The notes under the pieces: model-generated | What the model saw: only the letters and a program-made list of their open reading frames with translations | Told to the model about the DNA's origin: nothing | Databases searched by the model: none | Origin: Pontibacter sp. FD36 | GTDB lineage: Bacteria > Bacteroidota > Bacteroidia > Cytophagales > Hymenobacteraceae | Direction: 5' to 3' | Assembly: GCF_015686655.1 (NCBI RefSeq) | Contig: NZ_JADPMP010000001.1 | Span: forward strand, 1 to 64,000 | DNA length: 64,000 nt | Made by a program: the position numbers and the translations under genes | Shown: positions 36,111-45,600 of the stretch, one piece after another | Layout: every line of letters begins with the position of its first letter | How positions within the stretch are numbered: position 1 is the stretch's first letter

Positions 36111-37766
36111 ATGAGTGCTAACAAAGAATCATGGGGCTCCCGGGTGGGTCTCATTCTGGCCATGGCCGGCAACGCAGTGGGTCTGGGAAACTTCCTCCGT
36201 TTCCCAGTGCAGGCGGTGCAGAACGGCGGTGGAGCTTTCATCATACCCTATCTGATCTGCTTTCTGGTAATGGGTATTCCGCTCCTCTGGATTGAGTGGT
36301 CCATGGGCCGCTTCGGTGGTAAGTTCGGTCACCACTCCACACCGTTTATTGTGGATACGATGCACCGCAACCGCCTCTGGAAGTACATCGGGGTATTTGG
36401 TATCTGGACCAACATCGCGGTAGCCTCATATTACTGCTACCTGGAGTCCTGGACGCTCTCTTACGTGTTCCACTCCATCGGCGGTACCTTCGCCGGGCTT
36501 GATCAGAACGGCGTGTCAGCTTTCTTCAACGAGTATGTAAGCCTGGGTGAATCTACCTTCGGTATACCTTACGAACCGATCGTTTTCTTTGTGATCTGCT
36601 TGCTGCTTAACACCTGGATCCTTTCTCAAGGCCTTGCCAAGGGTGTGGAGCGTGTTGCCAAGATCGGTATGCCCTTGCTGATTCTGTTCGGTATTTTTCT
36701 GGCTTACAAAGGCTTCACTATCACGGCAGGTGAGAATGGCGCAATCAACGATAGCTCTGTAGGTCTCAACTTCCTTTGGACACCGAACTTCGATGAGCTA
36801 TGGTCGCCAAGTGTATGGCTGGCAGCTGCCGGTCAGATCTTCTTTACCTTGTCGGTAGGTATGGGTACCATCCATTGCTACGCTTCTTATGTGCGCTCCA
36901 AAGACGATATCGCCCTTAATGCGATGTCTGCCGGTTGGATGAACGAGTTTGTGGAAGTGGTGCTAGGTGCTGCTATCCTGATCCCGATCTCTATTGGTTA
37001 CCTGGGTGTTGACGGTGTGACTGAACTGGTGAACAGCCAGGGTGGTCTTGGTCTTGGTTTCCGTACGCTGCCATACCTGTTCTACCAGTGGGGCGATGTG
37101 CTGGGTGCTGTAGCCGGTGTGATGTGGTTCGGCCTCCTGTTCTTTGCCGGTATTACTTCGTCACTTGCCATGGGTACGCCTTGGATCGGCTTCCTGCAGG
37201 ACGAGTTCAACTGGAGACGCAAGCCAGCCGCCTGGTCGTTTGGTCTGATCGTGTTGCTGCTAGGTATGCCAACGGTGCTGTTCTTTAAATATGGTGTATT
37301 CGACGAGTATGATTACTGGGCGGGAACCGTATCGTTGGTAGTGTTTGCGCTATTTGAATCTATTCTGTTTGCCTGGGTGTTTGGAATGAACAAGGGCTGG
37401 CGTGAAATCACCTCCGGTGCCGACATTCAAGTGCCTAATTTCTATAAGTTCATTATCAAGTTTGTGACGCCGCTACTCTTGCTTTGGGTATTTATAGGCT
37501 CGCTTATTACGCCAAAAGGCGGTGACTGGGCCGGAGCCTTTGCTAATGGCTGGGAACTGGACGATAGTTCGATCATCAATAAGATCAAGAACTCCAGCCT
37601 GAAACGACAGCTTGCCGAAGCGACTGATCCGGAAGTGATTCAGCAGTTGCAGGATACACTGTTCTTTGTGAACGCTTCGCGTACATTGTTAGTAGCTGTA
37701 TTCCTGAGCATTGCGCTGCTGGTATACATTGCCTACAAAAAAAGAGTTAGAGAAGGAAGAATTTAG
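36111..37766 (+). CDS. Sodium:neurotransmitter symporter (NSS/SNF) family transporter
   Basis: A 551-residue LeuT-fold Na+-coupled amino acid transporter. The first helix carries GSRVGLILAMAGNAVGLGNFLRFP (key motif AGNAVGLGNFLRFP) with the sodium- and substrate-binding unwound region, and the second conserved block is AGQIFFTLSVGMGTIHCYASY. Twelve membrane segments are apparent, with a longer cytoplasmic linker between helices 11 and 12. It is followed after six bases by a 53-residue one-helix protein, matching the large/small subunit pairing known for MetP/MetS-type transporters. Confidence 0.94.
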   Translation: MSANKESWGSRVGLILAMAGNAVGLGNFLRFPVQAVQNGGGAFIIPYLICFLVMGIPLLWIEWSMGRFGGKFGHHSTPFIVDTMHRNRLWKYIGVFGIWTNIAVASYYCYLESWTLSYVFHSIGGTFAGLDQNGVSAFFNEYVSLGESTFGIPYEPIVFFVICLLLNTWILSQGLAKGVERVAKIGMPLLILFGIFLAYKGFTITAGENGAINDSSVGLNFLWTPNFDELWSPSVWLAAAGQIFFTLSVGMGTIHCYASYVRSKDDIALNAMSAGWMNEFVEVVLGAAILIPISIGYLGVDGVTELVNSQGGLGLGFRTLPYLFYQWGDVLGAVAGVMWFGLLFFAGITSSLAMGTPWIGFLQDEFNWRRKPAAWSFGLIVLLLGMPTVLFFKYGVFDEYDYWAGTVSLVVFALFESILFAWVFGMNKGWREITSGADIQVPNFYKFIIKFVTPLLLLWVFIGSLITPKGGDWAGAFANGWELDDSSIINKIKNSSLKRQLAEATDPEVIQQLQDTLFFVNASRTLLVAVFLSIALLVYIAYKKRVREGRI

Positions 37767-37772
37767 GAAACT

Positions 37773-37934
37773 ATGAATACATCTGCACTTGTTGTCATGC
37801 TCAGTACCATATTGCTGGTAACTGGCTTAATGTCATACTTCTTTTACCGGGTGCTGAATGCACCTCCAAAGCCGGAGCCCGATTCGTATCTCGACAATGA
37901 TGACGAGATAGAGCGGCAGGCTCCACGGGCATAA
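37773..37934 (+). CDS. MetS-like small subunit of the NSS transporter
   Basis: A 53-residue single-pass membrane protein read from ATG 37773 (MNTSALVVMLSTILLVTGLM...), with one helix at about residues 5-25 and an acidic, proline-containing C-terminal tail. It starts six bases after the stop of the NSS transporter and ends seven bases before the next start. Small one-helix partners encoded directly after NSS transporters are known (MetS with MetP, a methionine uptake pair). The helix-plus-position evidence supports the call; partner function is inferred. Confidence 0.75.
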   Translation: MNTSALVVMLSTILLVTGLMSYFFYRVLNAPPKPEPDSYLDNDDEIERQAPRA

Positions 37935-37941
37935 ATTAGAA

Positions 37942-38901
37942 ATGAGAAAACTCAAGTACTGGATTCGACGCAACTTTGGCTTCTCGCAAGGTGAGGTAAA
38001 CGGGTTTCTGGTACTGATAGGGGCAATGGTGCTGCTAACGGCAGCACCATTGCTATTTAAATGGGTTACAAAGTCTGATCCCACCTCTACTGATAGTAGC
38101 CCATCCGACAAGCAGCTGCTTGATAGCCTGGTGGCTCAACTCGAAGCCAAACAGCCAGAGCCGACAGGTAGGGGACAGGTATACCAGTTGCCTGTAACAC
38201 TGCAGCCTTTCAATCCTAATAATCTGACGGAAGCGCAATGGCAGGAACTGGGCATGCCAAAATACATGGTGAAACGCATCCTCAACTTCCGTAACAAAGT
38301 AGGCGACTTCACTTACAAGGCACAGCTCGGGACCATCTACGGCCTACCTGATTCGGTTTTCCAAAAGCTGTACCCTTATATCCAACTCCCCGAAACCAAA
38401 CCTGATAGGTATAGCCGCAACCAAGGTATAGCCGGTAGTCCACGGACTGCGCCCAATCCCAATTGGACCAGTAACCCACGCCCAAGAGAGCGGTTTATCC
38501 TGGCGCCTTTCAACATCAACTCCGCTGATACCACGGCGCTAAAACAGATAAGAGGCATAGGCAGCAAACTGTCGGCAAGGATCGTGAAGTACAGGGATGG
38601 TTTGGGTGGTTTCCACAGTATGGCGCAGGTGCAGGAAGTTTTCGGGCTGCCACCGGCCGTAGTAGACAGCCTGCAGAAGTATACCTTTGTGCCAAAAGCT
38701 TACACCTTGCAGCAGCTGTCACTTAATCAAGCCAATGCAGATCAGTTGAAGGCACATCCTTATATCAGTTCTAATGTGGCGCGAGCGATTGTGGCTTACC
38801 GCGAGCAGCATGGTGCTTTTACATCAGTTGAAGATATTAAAAGAATTAAGATAATAGATCAGGAAATATACCAAAAGGTTAAACCTTATTTAATACTTTA
38901 A
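37942..38901 (+). CDS. ComEA-like helix-hairpin-helix DNA-binding protein, membrane anchored
   Basis: A 319-residue protein with an N-terminal membrane helix (about residues 19-36, VNGFLVLIGAMVLLTAAP) and repeated HhH motifs: MPKYMVKRILNFRNKVGDF, the ComEA-like NINSADTTALKQIRGIGSKL (about residues 193-212) and NVARAIVAYREQHGAF. Such proteins bind double-stranded DNA, in competence or related processes. The last 27 codons or so switch from about 50 percent GC to about 25 percent GC, and a native-looking copy of the same tail lies at 39498-39566. The 3' end therefore appears replaced by incoming DNA. Confidence 0.88.
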   Translation: MRKLKYWIRRNFGFSQGEVNGFLVLIGAMVLLTAAPLLFKWVTKSDPTSTDSSPSDKQLLDSLVAQLEAKQPEPTGRGQVYQLPVTLQPFNPNNLTEAQWQELGMPKYMVKRILNFRNKVGDFTYKAQLGTIYGLPDSVFQKLYPYIQLPETKPDRYSRNQGIAGSPRTAPNPNWTSNPRPRERFILAPFNINSADTTALKQIRGIGSKLSARIVKYRDGLGGFHSMAQVQEVFGLPPAVVDSLQKYTFVPKAYTLQQLSLNQANADQLKAHPYISSNVARAIVAYREQHGAFTSVEDIKRIKIIDQEIYQKVKPYLIL

Positions 38902-38943
38902 TACTATATATTTACCATCAGTAAATATATATAGAGCTGAGAG

Positions 38944-38981
38944 AAAAAGAGCCCAGACATATTCATATCTGGGCTCTTTTA
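38944..38981. terminator. Terminator between convergent genes
   Basis: AAAAGAGCCCAGA (38945-38957) pairs perfectly with TCTGGGCTCTTTT (38968-38980). It serves the HhH gene and the minus-strand lipoprotein gene. Confidence 0.88.
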
Positions 38982-39002
38982 ATTATTCTAAACTAGTGAC
39001 TT

Positions 39003-39386
39003 CTACTGTTTCTGCGTAGTTGGTTTAGCATCAAGCTCCATATTATAAACTTTAGGCTCGTATTTCATAACGGCACCTGTCAGTGCATCTATGCCCCAAG
39101 CAAGTGGAGATAAGAAGTTTAATACGCTAACAACATTAAATGCTTTTTGTAGCTCGAAAGTTTTAGTCTCATAGCCATCAGCTTTTAGTGTTACAACCTT
39201 GTCATTTAAGCTTCTTTTTACGCGAATAGATTCACCAGTATGACCCACTTGGATGCCATCAATCTCTATTTTAGCTTTCTGATCTGAATTGATAACAATT
39301 GTGTCTTTTGTACCAGTAAAGAGGGTTGCACAACTCTGTGTGAGAATCATTGCGACAAGAATTAAGCTTGTAGATAATTTTTTCAT
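39003..39386 (-). CDS. Small PEGA-like lipoprotein, AT-rich
   Basis: A 127-residue lipoprotein with the signal MKKLSTSLILVAMILTQSC and a short beta-rich module resembling a PEGA domain (TIVINSDQKAKIEIDGIQVG, then VTLKADGYETKTFEL). I chose ATG 39386 over the upstream ATG at 39449 because it gives the lipoprotein signal. GC is about 37 percent against 50 percent in neighbouring genes, and the segment carries no copy of the dispersed octamer. It lies inside the segment that replaced the HhH gene tail, so it is likely acquired. Confidence 0.8.
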   Translation of the reverse strand: MKKLSTSLILVAMILTQSCATLFTGTKDTIVINSDQKAKIEIDGIQVGHTGESIRVKRSLNDKVVTLKADGYETKTFELQKAFNVVSVLNFLSPLAWGIDALTGAVMKYEPKVYNMELDAKPTTQKQ

Positions 39387-39497
39387 AAGATGAAGTATAA
39401 AATTATTTGATAGTAGACACAAATGTAGAATTAATATTACATAATTCATATATAATAATTACTATATATTACTTGTCCTATTAACATTATGAATGGA

Positions 39498-39566
39498 AAC
39501 GTGCGGCAGATCAAGATCGTGACGCAGGAGCTGTTTGAGAAGATCAGCCCTTACCTGGTGTTGTAG
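39498..39566 (+). pseudogene. Vestigial native 3' end of the HhH gene
   Basis: The 22 codons and stop read NVRQIKIVTQELFEKISPYL followed by two residues. They align without gaps with the last 22 residues of the HhH protein ending at 38901 (10 identities, most of the rest conservative), and both end at the stop. This copy has about 53 percent GC and host-like codons, whereas the in-frame tail of the intact gene is about 25 percent GC. It is best read as the displaced original tail. Confidence 0.75.
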
Positions 39567-39654
39567 GGTGTTCAAATCTAAGCTGTGCGAAAATAAGAGA
39601 GTCGATTGTGTGAAAATTGCACAGCATCTCACCTTTCTCAATACAGATATAAAC

Positions 39655-39662
39655 TATATTTG
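39655..39662 (+). promoter_or_regulatory. -7 element for the exported protein gene
   Basis: TATATTTG is a perfect TAnnTTTG, 73 bases upstream of ATG 39736. This supports the shorter start rather than the long upstream open frame. Confidence 0.5.
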
Positions 39663-39735
39663 CTGTCAGCCAAAATCATTTGAAAGACAAACAACAGCCT
39701 ACCTGGCAGAAAACTGCCGACAATCATTCTACCTT

Positions 39736-40566
39736 ATGAAACAGCTTCTACTTTCACTTCTGTTGCTCATCACAACTCAGTACAGCTATGCCCAAGCTGA
39801 TACACTCTTCACGACCAGCGCAACCATACCTTGCATCGTAAAAGAAATAACTCCGGAAATGGTGAAATACTCTCATGTAGGGGAGGAGTTAGTCAACTCA
39901 GTGTATAGAAATGCTGTGCAGAAAATTGTGTTCCACAATGGACGTGTGCAGACGTTTACGGAAGCGGCTGCATTTAAAAAAGTAAGCAATAGAAAGGACT
40001 TTGACAACGTGACCGTAACACAACTCGAAGGAGATGTGAAAGGCTTATTTAAAATTGGAGAAATCAGCTCGGCAGCTCAGGGGGCAACGCTATTTTCTGA
40101 TATGGGAGCGGTAAAAGAACGGGCATTCCGGAAGATCAAAATTATGGCAGCAATGATGGGTGCAAACGTCGTATACCTGACGCAGAACCAAACGGTAGCG
40201 AATAGTTTCAATATTCATAATAACAGCACAAGCGCAACCGCCGGCACATTTCTTTCAGGTGCAGTCTATACCACGCAATTATTAAACGCTGAAGAGTTCA
40301 AAGCAAGACTAGCTGGCAAAACTGAATTTAATGTGGTCGAAAAAGCAAGCTTCAAGAGTGGCTCAAACGACATGACAGTATATCCTTCCAAATATAAATT
40401 CAAACTACGGGAGGTAAAGGATGACAATGGCCTGATTATACTGGATGGTGATCTGCAGGGGGCAAGCAAGTATAACAAGTTCAGGATAGCGTCTTTTGAC
40501 GAAGACTTCTTTTACATTTTCTACGAAGAAAAAGGCGTCTACTATAATGTAAAGCTTGTGATATAG
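39736..40566 (+). CDS. Exported protein, unknown
   Basis: A 276-residue protein with a signal peptide (MKQLLLSLLLLITTQYSYAQ) and no lipobox. The open frame extends 200 bases upstream, but ATG 39736 gives the signal and lies below a promoter box. The N-terminal part has a short beta module (PCIVKEITPEMVKYSHVGEE, then KIVFHNGRVQTFTE) seen in various Bacteroidota exported proteins. The rest is alpha/beta with no recognised motif. GC is near 40 percent, lower than most of the window, so it may belong to the same accessory patch as the lipoprotein. Confidence 0.75.
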   Translation: MKQLLLSLLLLITTQYSYAQADTLFTTSATIPCIVKEITPEMVKYSHVGEELVNSVYRNAVQKIVFHNGRVQTFTEAAAFKKVSNRKDFDNVTVTQLEGDVKGLFKIGEISSAAQGATLFSDMGAVKERAFRKIKIMAAMMGANVVYLTQNQTVANSFNIHNNSTSATAGTFLSGAVYTTQLLNAEEFKARLAGKTEFNVVEKASFKSGSNDMTVYPSKYKFKLREVKDDNGLIILDGDLQGASKYNKFRIASFDEDFFYIFYEEKGVYYNVKLVI

Positions 40567-40627
40567 GCTGTACGAAAAGTCGTTATGATCAATTATTTGT
40601 GGGTAGGTGACTGGCCAGAAGCGAAAT

Positions 40628-41110
40628 CTATTTCTCTGTTTTATGGATCAGTTGCTCCGCCTTTTCCAGCGCCTGCCGTTCGCTTTTGAAAGACAGCAGT
40701 TCTTTGGCCGCTTGCAAGTCTACCCAACGGGCTTCGTTCACTTCCCAGTCGTGCTGTCCGATATCGCCTGTCTTGTAAGCCAGCAGAAAGAAATGCACAA
40801 ACTTGTGAAATCGAACTCGCTGTCCGGCCTTGTTTCCCACATACCAGTACTCAATCGTATCGATCTTCTCAACCAGCGTGGCTGTTACGCCTGTTTCTTC
40901 CTGCACTTCACGTACGGCAGTCGTTTCAGGTGTCTCGCCGGGGTCCACGATGCCTTTAGGTAATTGCCAGCGGGCGGGCTTGCCAACCGAGATCAGGGCC
41001 ACTTCTATACCTGACAGTCCGTGCTGAAACACGACTCCTCCAGATGACACCTGCTCTAGCGTAGGCAGGCCAGGTTTAGCTTGTTCTTCTTTTTTTGAAG
41101 CGTCAGACAT
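40628..41110 (-). CDS. Nudix hydrolase
   Basis: A 160-residue pyrophosphohydrolase. The Nudix box is complete: GIVDPGETPETTAVREVQEETGV fits GX5EX7REUXEEXGU with all catalytic glutamates (about residues 55-77). The preceding WQLPKG is typical. The family cleaves nucleoside diphosphates linked to another group; the substrate is not readable here. It has a Lys/Glu-rich N-terminal extension (MSDASKKEEQAKPG). It ends 24 bases downstream of the hydrolase gene, on the same strand. Confidence 0.94.
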   Translation of the reverse strand: MSDASKKEEQAKPGLPTLEQVSSGGVVFQHGLSGIEVALISVGKPARWQLPKGIVDPGETPETTAVREVQEETGVTATLVEKIDTIEYWYVGNKAGQRVRFHKFVHFFLLAYKTGDIGQHDWEVNEARWVDLQAAKELLSFKSERQALEKAEQLIHKTEK

Positions 41111-41134
41111 TGGCTCGATCTATCCACATAATGA

Positions 41135-42226
41135 TCACTGACCAGCCACAGGCTCGGCCGGAGGGGCTGGCATCTTCTTCTGCTGTTCATTCAGCCAAAG
41201 CAGACCGGGGTTATAGGCCATGTCGTGCACACCCTCAAACAGGGTTAGCCTGACATTAGCTGACTCCCGCACAAACACAATTTTGGGGTCTTTCGCTCCG
41301 AAATATTTGTCGCGGGTGGTAGCCCCTTCCATCCCTTCGGGCAGGGCCTGCTCTTCCAGGATATAGTCAATTTCCTTTTGGGAGATGGTATCGGCAGGAT
41401 TGGCCAGTATGTTAAAGGCCCTGATGGAATGGTCAGGTGGTACGAGAACATCGACTGTGCCATGTGCCAGGAAGATCGGCACCTCTTTGGCATTGTGGAT
41501 GTAAGTGCTCGGGCTGCGGCGCTTGCATTCTTCGGCGGCGGGCGTGCCAGGTATAGGCTCTCCGCCACAAGCTGTCACCACGTGCCGGTTGTAGTCGCGG
41601 TGCGGGTAATTCTGGCTGAAAGCATACCAGTCAACCAGGTCGAACACGGGCACCCAGGCCACTACACCTGCCCAGATTTCGGGGTGTCGTCCGGCTGCCA
41701 CCAAAGCAGTCATAGCGCCGCCCGATGAACCCAGGATGTAAATGCGCGACTCATCTATTTCAGCGTTTGCTTTGGCGTAATTCACTGCGTCTACCAGGTC
41801 CTGAATGGCCAGGTCAGAAGCCATGGCTTCCGGTTTGTTGAACTTGCCACGGTAGTTAGGGTGTATAAAGGCCCAGTCATACTCCTTGGACCAAAGCGCG
41901 AAGGGAATGCTCACTTCCTGCAGATACTCGCTGCTCCAGCTGTGCAGCATCACCAACAAGGGGCGAGGGCCAGTTGTTTCGGAGGTATAGAACAGCGCCG
42001 GCTGCTCGTTCCCGTCGAGCGTGGACTTGATCTTGATTTCCTTTATTTCAGGCACCTGCTCTTTCCACTTTTGGATACTCTCGTCCGCAAACTTGGAAGG
42101 GTATTTTTTGGAGGTAGTGTACTCGTCCATACGAGCTACTTCTTTCTCCATCCGCTCTTTGCGGCAGGCAGACAGCAGCGTGAGGACCAGCCCGAGCAAC
42201 AGGAGCAGATTTATGGGTTTTCTCAT
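41135..42226 (-). CDS. S9-type alpha/beta hydrolase lipoprotein
   Basis: A 363-residue protein with a lipoprotein signal (LLLLGLVLTLLSACRK) and a prolyl-oligopeptidase-like alpha/beta hydrolase domain. The nucleophile elbow is GSSGGAM (about residue 168), the oxyanion segment is MLHSWSSEYLQ, and FLAHGTVDVLVPPDHS carries the catalytic Asp region. A late histidine occurs in EGVHDMAY. It is likely an esterase or peptidase at the cell envelope. The Nudix gene follows 24 bases downstream on the same strand. Confidence 0.88.
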   Translation of the reverse strand: MRKPINLLLLLGLVLTLLSACRKERMEKEVARMDEYTTSKKYPSKFADESIQKWKEQVPEIKEIKIKSTLDGNEQPALFYTSETTGPRPLLVMLHSWSSEYLQEVSIPFALWSKEYDWAFIHPNYRGKFNKPEAMASDLAIQDLVDAVNYAKANAEIDESRIYILGSSGGAMTALVAAGRHPEIWAGVVAWVPVFDLVDWYAFSQNYPHRDYNRHVVTACGGEPIPGTPAAEECKRRSPSTYIHNAKEVPIFLAHGTVDVLVPPDHSIRAFNILANPADTISQKEIDYILEEQALPEGMEGATTRDKYFGAKDPKIVFVRESANVRLTLFEGVHDMAYNPGLLWLNEQQKKMPAPPAEPVAGQ

Positions 42227-42643
42227 AGTAAATATTGGTGCAAATCGGATGCAAGCTACAGCTTGTGCGTGATACTACAACTGCTGTTCAGGTGAAAATG
42301 TTATAAGGAAAGCAGATCACAGAAGCGCAAAATAGCTTAACCGGAATTTTTATTCCATACGGTTAAATATGCACTATAGGTTAAGCGGCGGCGGGTTTAT
42401 GCAGTTTACAGGTTAGGAGATGCCTAGGCTATGATCCAAGTGATAGTCTGTCGCTTTGTGTGGCAACAGGAAGGCCAGAAAATAAAAAACACTCCTGTAT
42501 ACAGCATACGCGCTGCCGGAGTGATGACGATCTTATCGCTTCCAAGTCCACTAAATTCATGCTAACTTGCCGTAATGCTGCCAAGTTGCCGTATAGCTAC
42601 AGACTATTCTGCAATTCCATCCGTTTTCGGAGCAATACACTTT
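42227..42643. other. 417-base gap upstream of the helicase gene
   Basis: The only structure noted is an imperfect nested inverted repeat at 42337-42366 (TTAACC..GGTTAA enclosing GGAAT..ATTCC). Short open frames here lack supporting features. It must contain promoters for the divergent hydrolase and helicase genes, but I see no clear TAnnTTTG box. Confidence 0.4.
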
Positions 42644-45600
42644 ATGAAATCCATCCTCAAATGCTATCGCCATCGCCTGCTCAACCTGAGCGCCGGCAAC
42701 AGAGCCCTGCTGCTGTTGCGGCTTTCGCGTGAGCTGCATCTCGATGTTAGCGAGCTGGATTTCATCAACAACAAACCCGCTTTCCATGTGCTGGAGAAGG
42801 TACTCAGTGGCAAAAATGCCGTGCTGGCCCCCTTTGCTGACAGTCGCTACGCTCCTGTGACGCCAGTGAGCCAACGCTTGCGCTACATTCGCCGCAAGGC
42901 TGACATGATCGAAGAAGAGCGTGGAAGCCGGGAGCTATACCTTGGCTGGCCTTTTGTGCATGGCAAGTTTGCCGATGGTACCACCGTGCGCTGCCCGCTG
43001 CTGTTTTTTCCGGTACGGTTGCAGATCAATGGCAAGCAGGAATGGGAGCTTATACCTGATCCGTCGCAGCCGGCACAGTTCAACCAAAGTTTTGTGCTGG
43101 CATACGCGCATTACATGGGTACCCCGTTGGCCGAGCCCTTACTGGAGCTTGATCTGGGCACACTGCCCACGCACCCGCTGGAGTTTCGCACGCAGGTATA
43201 CGAACTACTGAAAGAGAACCAGCTGACAGTGCATGCAGGCCGTGATTTTTTTACTGATAAACTCAAGCCATTCCACGATTTCCGGAAGGCCGACTATGAA
43301 GCTGATCTGAAACCCGGTCAGCTATACCTGGAGCAGGAAGCTGTGCTGGGGCTATACCCGCAGGCTGCCTCTTATCTGCTAAGCGACTACGATGAACTGC
43401 TGCAGCGTGATGGTCTGCAGGAGATGGAAGACCTGTTTGCGGTACCCGATGCAGGTATAGGCCAGTCAGCCACACAAGCGCAGCATACCTTTACCGCTTT
43501 TGCCATGGATGCCTCGCAGGAGGCCGCCTTGCAGCAAGTGAAGTTGGGGCGCTCGCTGGTGGTGCAGGGACCTCCGGGTACGGGCAAGTCGCAACTGATT
43601 TGTAACCTCGTCTCAGACTTCACGGCCCGGGGCAAACGGGTACTGGTGGTGAGCCAGAAACGTGCCGCCCTCGATGTGGTGCACCAACGTTTATCGTCTG
43701 CCGGTCTGGGTCCGTTTGCAGCACTGGTGCACGATATCAACGCCGACCGCAAAAACATCTACCAGCAACTGCTGCTGCAGATAGACCAGCTGGAAGAATA
43801 CAAGAAGCAAAACCACGCCCTCAACAGCATCTATACCGACCGTACTTTCCTGGAAGTGAGTCGTGGCATCAACCAATGCCTGCAAAAGCTGGAGGCTTTC
43901 CGTACAGCCCTGTTCGACAGTAGCCGCTGCGGCTGGTCACCCAAGGAGCTATACCTGCGCAGCAGCCTGCAGCAGCCTCATGTGCAGCTTCCGGAGGTGT
44001 TCAGGCAGTTTACAGCTGATACCATCCATGATTTTTTGCCTCGTCTGCGGGCTTGCCTGCAGCAGGGCATTGTGCTGGAGCAGCCTGGCTTCATCTGGAA
44101 AGAGCGCCACAGTATGCAGGGCTTTGGCTGGCCGCAGCGGCAGGAACTGGAGCGTACCATCGAGGCACTGTCTGAGCAGTACCGTGCCCTGCGGCAAGGT
44201 ATAAGCCAACTCAGCGGTTCTGACTTTGAACTGAGCAACCTGGAGCGCTACCGAAGCGCCTACGACACCTTAGACGAACTGCAGCACATGCTCGAGCAAG
44301 AAGGTGTGCCCGAAGTGCTGCAACCCCTGCTGCGCAAACAGGCCAAAGCATCAGAATTGAAAAAACTGGTTCGTCAGCTCAAAGGGCTATACCTGGTGTG
44401 CCCCGCTCCGGACGCAGCCATACCGGTCGAGCAGCTGACGCTGGTGAAATCGGCCATCTCAGCTTATGAGGCGCAGCAGAAAGATTTCCTGAAAGGTATA
44501 GGCTGGTTTTTCTCACAGGATAAAAAAGTGCTGCAGCAGGCATTAGGCAAATACAAGTTTGACCTGACCCCTAAGGGGGTAGGCGAACTGCAGCGGCGCA
44601 TCGAACTGCGGGAGCAGGCTCAGGAGCTGATCAAAGCCATCAACAAGAGCATTGGCTATACCCTGCGACTGGAAGACAACCCGACACCGATGCTGCAAAA
44701 ACTGGAGGTAGCGGAGCAGGCTCTGGAGGCGCACCAGTTGCTCAGGCAGCTGCATCGGGAGCGTGTGCTGCACGAAAAGATGTGGCTGGAGACAAACCTG
44801 TCAGGGCACTTGCAAGCCCTGGCACAGGCACTGCAGGTGTTTGAACAGCGCTACGGGCAGTGGGAGCAGTGGCTCCCTAAAACACAGATAGAGAAGCTGA
44901 CAGAACAGGAAGGTTACAGCAAGCTGATGCTGGACGCTCTGCAACAGTATTTCGATCAAATAGTAGCTTACGACGAGCTGAATAGTACACTGACTTTAGC
45001 CCAACGGGAGGTATGCCACCAGGTGCTGCACGAAGGTATAGCCACTGCACAAGATGGAGAAGTACTGTTCCTGAACAGTCTGTACCTGGCCTGGCTGCAC
45101 GAGCTCGAAAGCCAGAAGCCTGAACTTCGCATGCCTGACAGTGGCGAGCTAGACCGTGTAGAAACAGAACTGCAAAGCCTCCTGCAGCAAAAGCAGGACC
45201 TGAGTCAGGAAATCGTATTGTCGCGACTACGCGAGCAGACCTACCGGCACATGGAGTATAACCGGCTGGGTAATGCCGTGACCTATCGCCGCCTACATGC
45301 CCAGGTCAGCAAAAAACGCAGCCTGTATCCGATCCGCAAACTGTTCGAACTGTTCAGTGAGGAGATCCTGAACCTGGCACCATGCTGGCTGGCATCGCCC
45401 GAAACAGTATCGGCTGTTTTTCCGCTGGAGCGCTGCTTTGACCTGGTGATCTTTGACGAGGCCAGCCAATGCTTTGCTGAGACAGGTATACCGGCCATGC
45501 TGCGTGGGCAGCAGGTGGTAGTGGCCGGCGATGAGCAGCAGTTGCGACCATCAGACCTGTACCGCTCACGCTGGGGCGGCAATGGTGACGAAGAACCGGA

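Noticed and set aside
39535-39735. N-terminal extension of the exported protein at 39736-40566
   Set aside because: A signal peptide begins at ATG 39736 and a TATATTTG promoter box lies at 39655-39662, inside the extension.
42575-42643. Upstream ATG for the helicase, adding 23 residues
   Set aside because: The added residues (LPSCRIATDYSAIPS...) look non-conserved. ATG 42644 begins a typical MKSILKCYRHRLLNL start. The choice is not certain.
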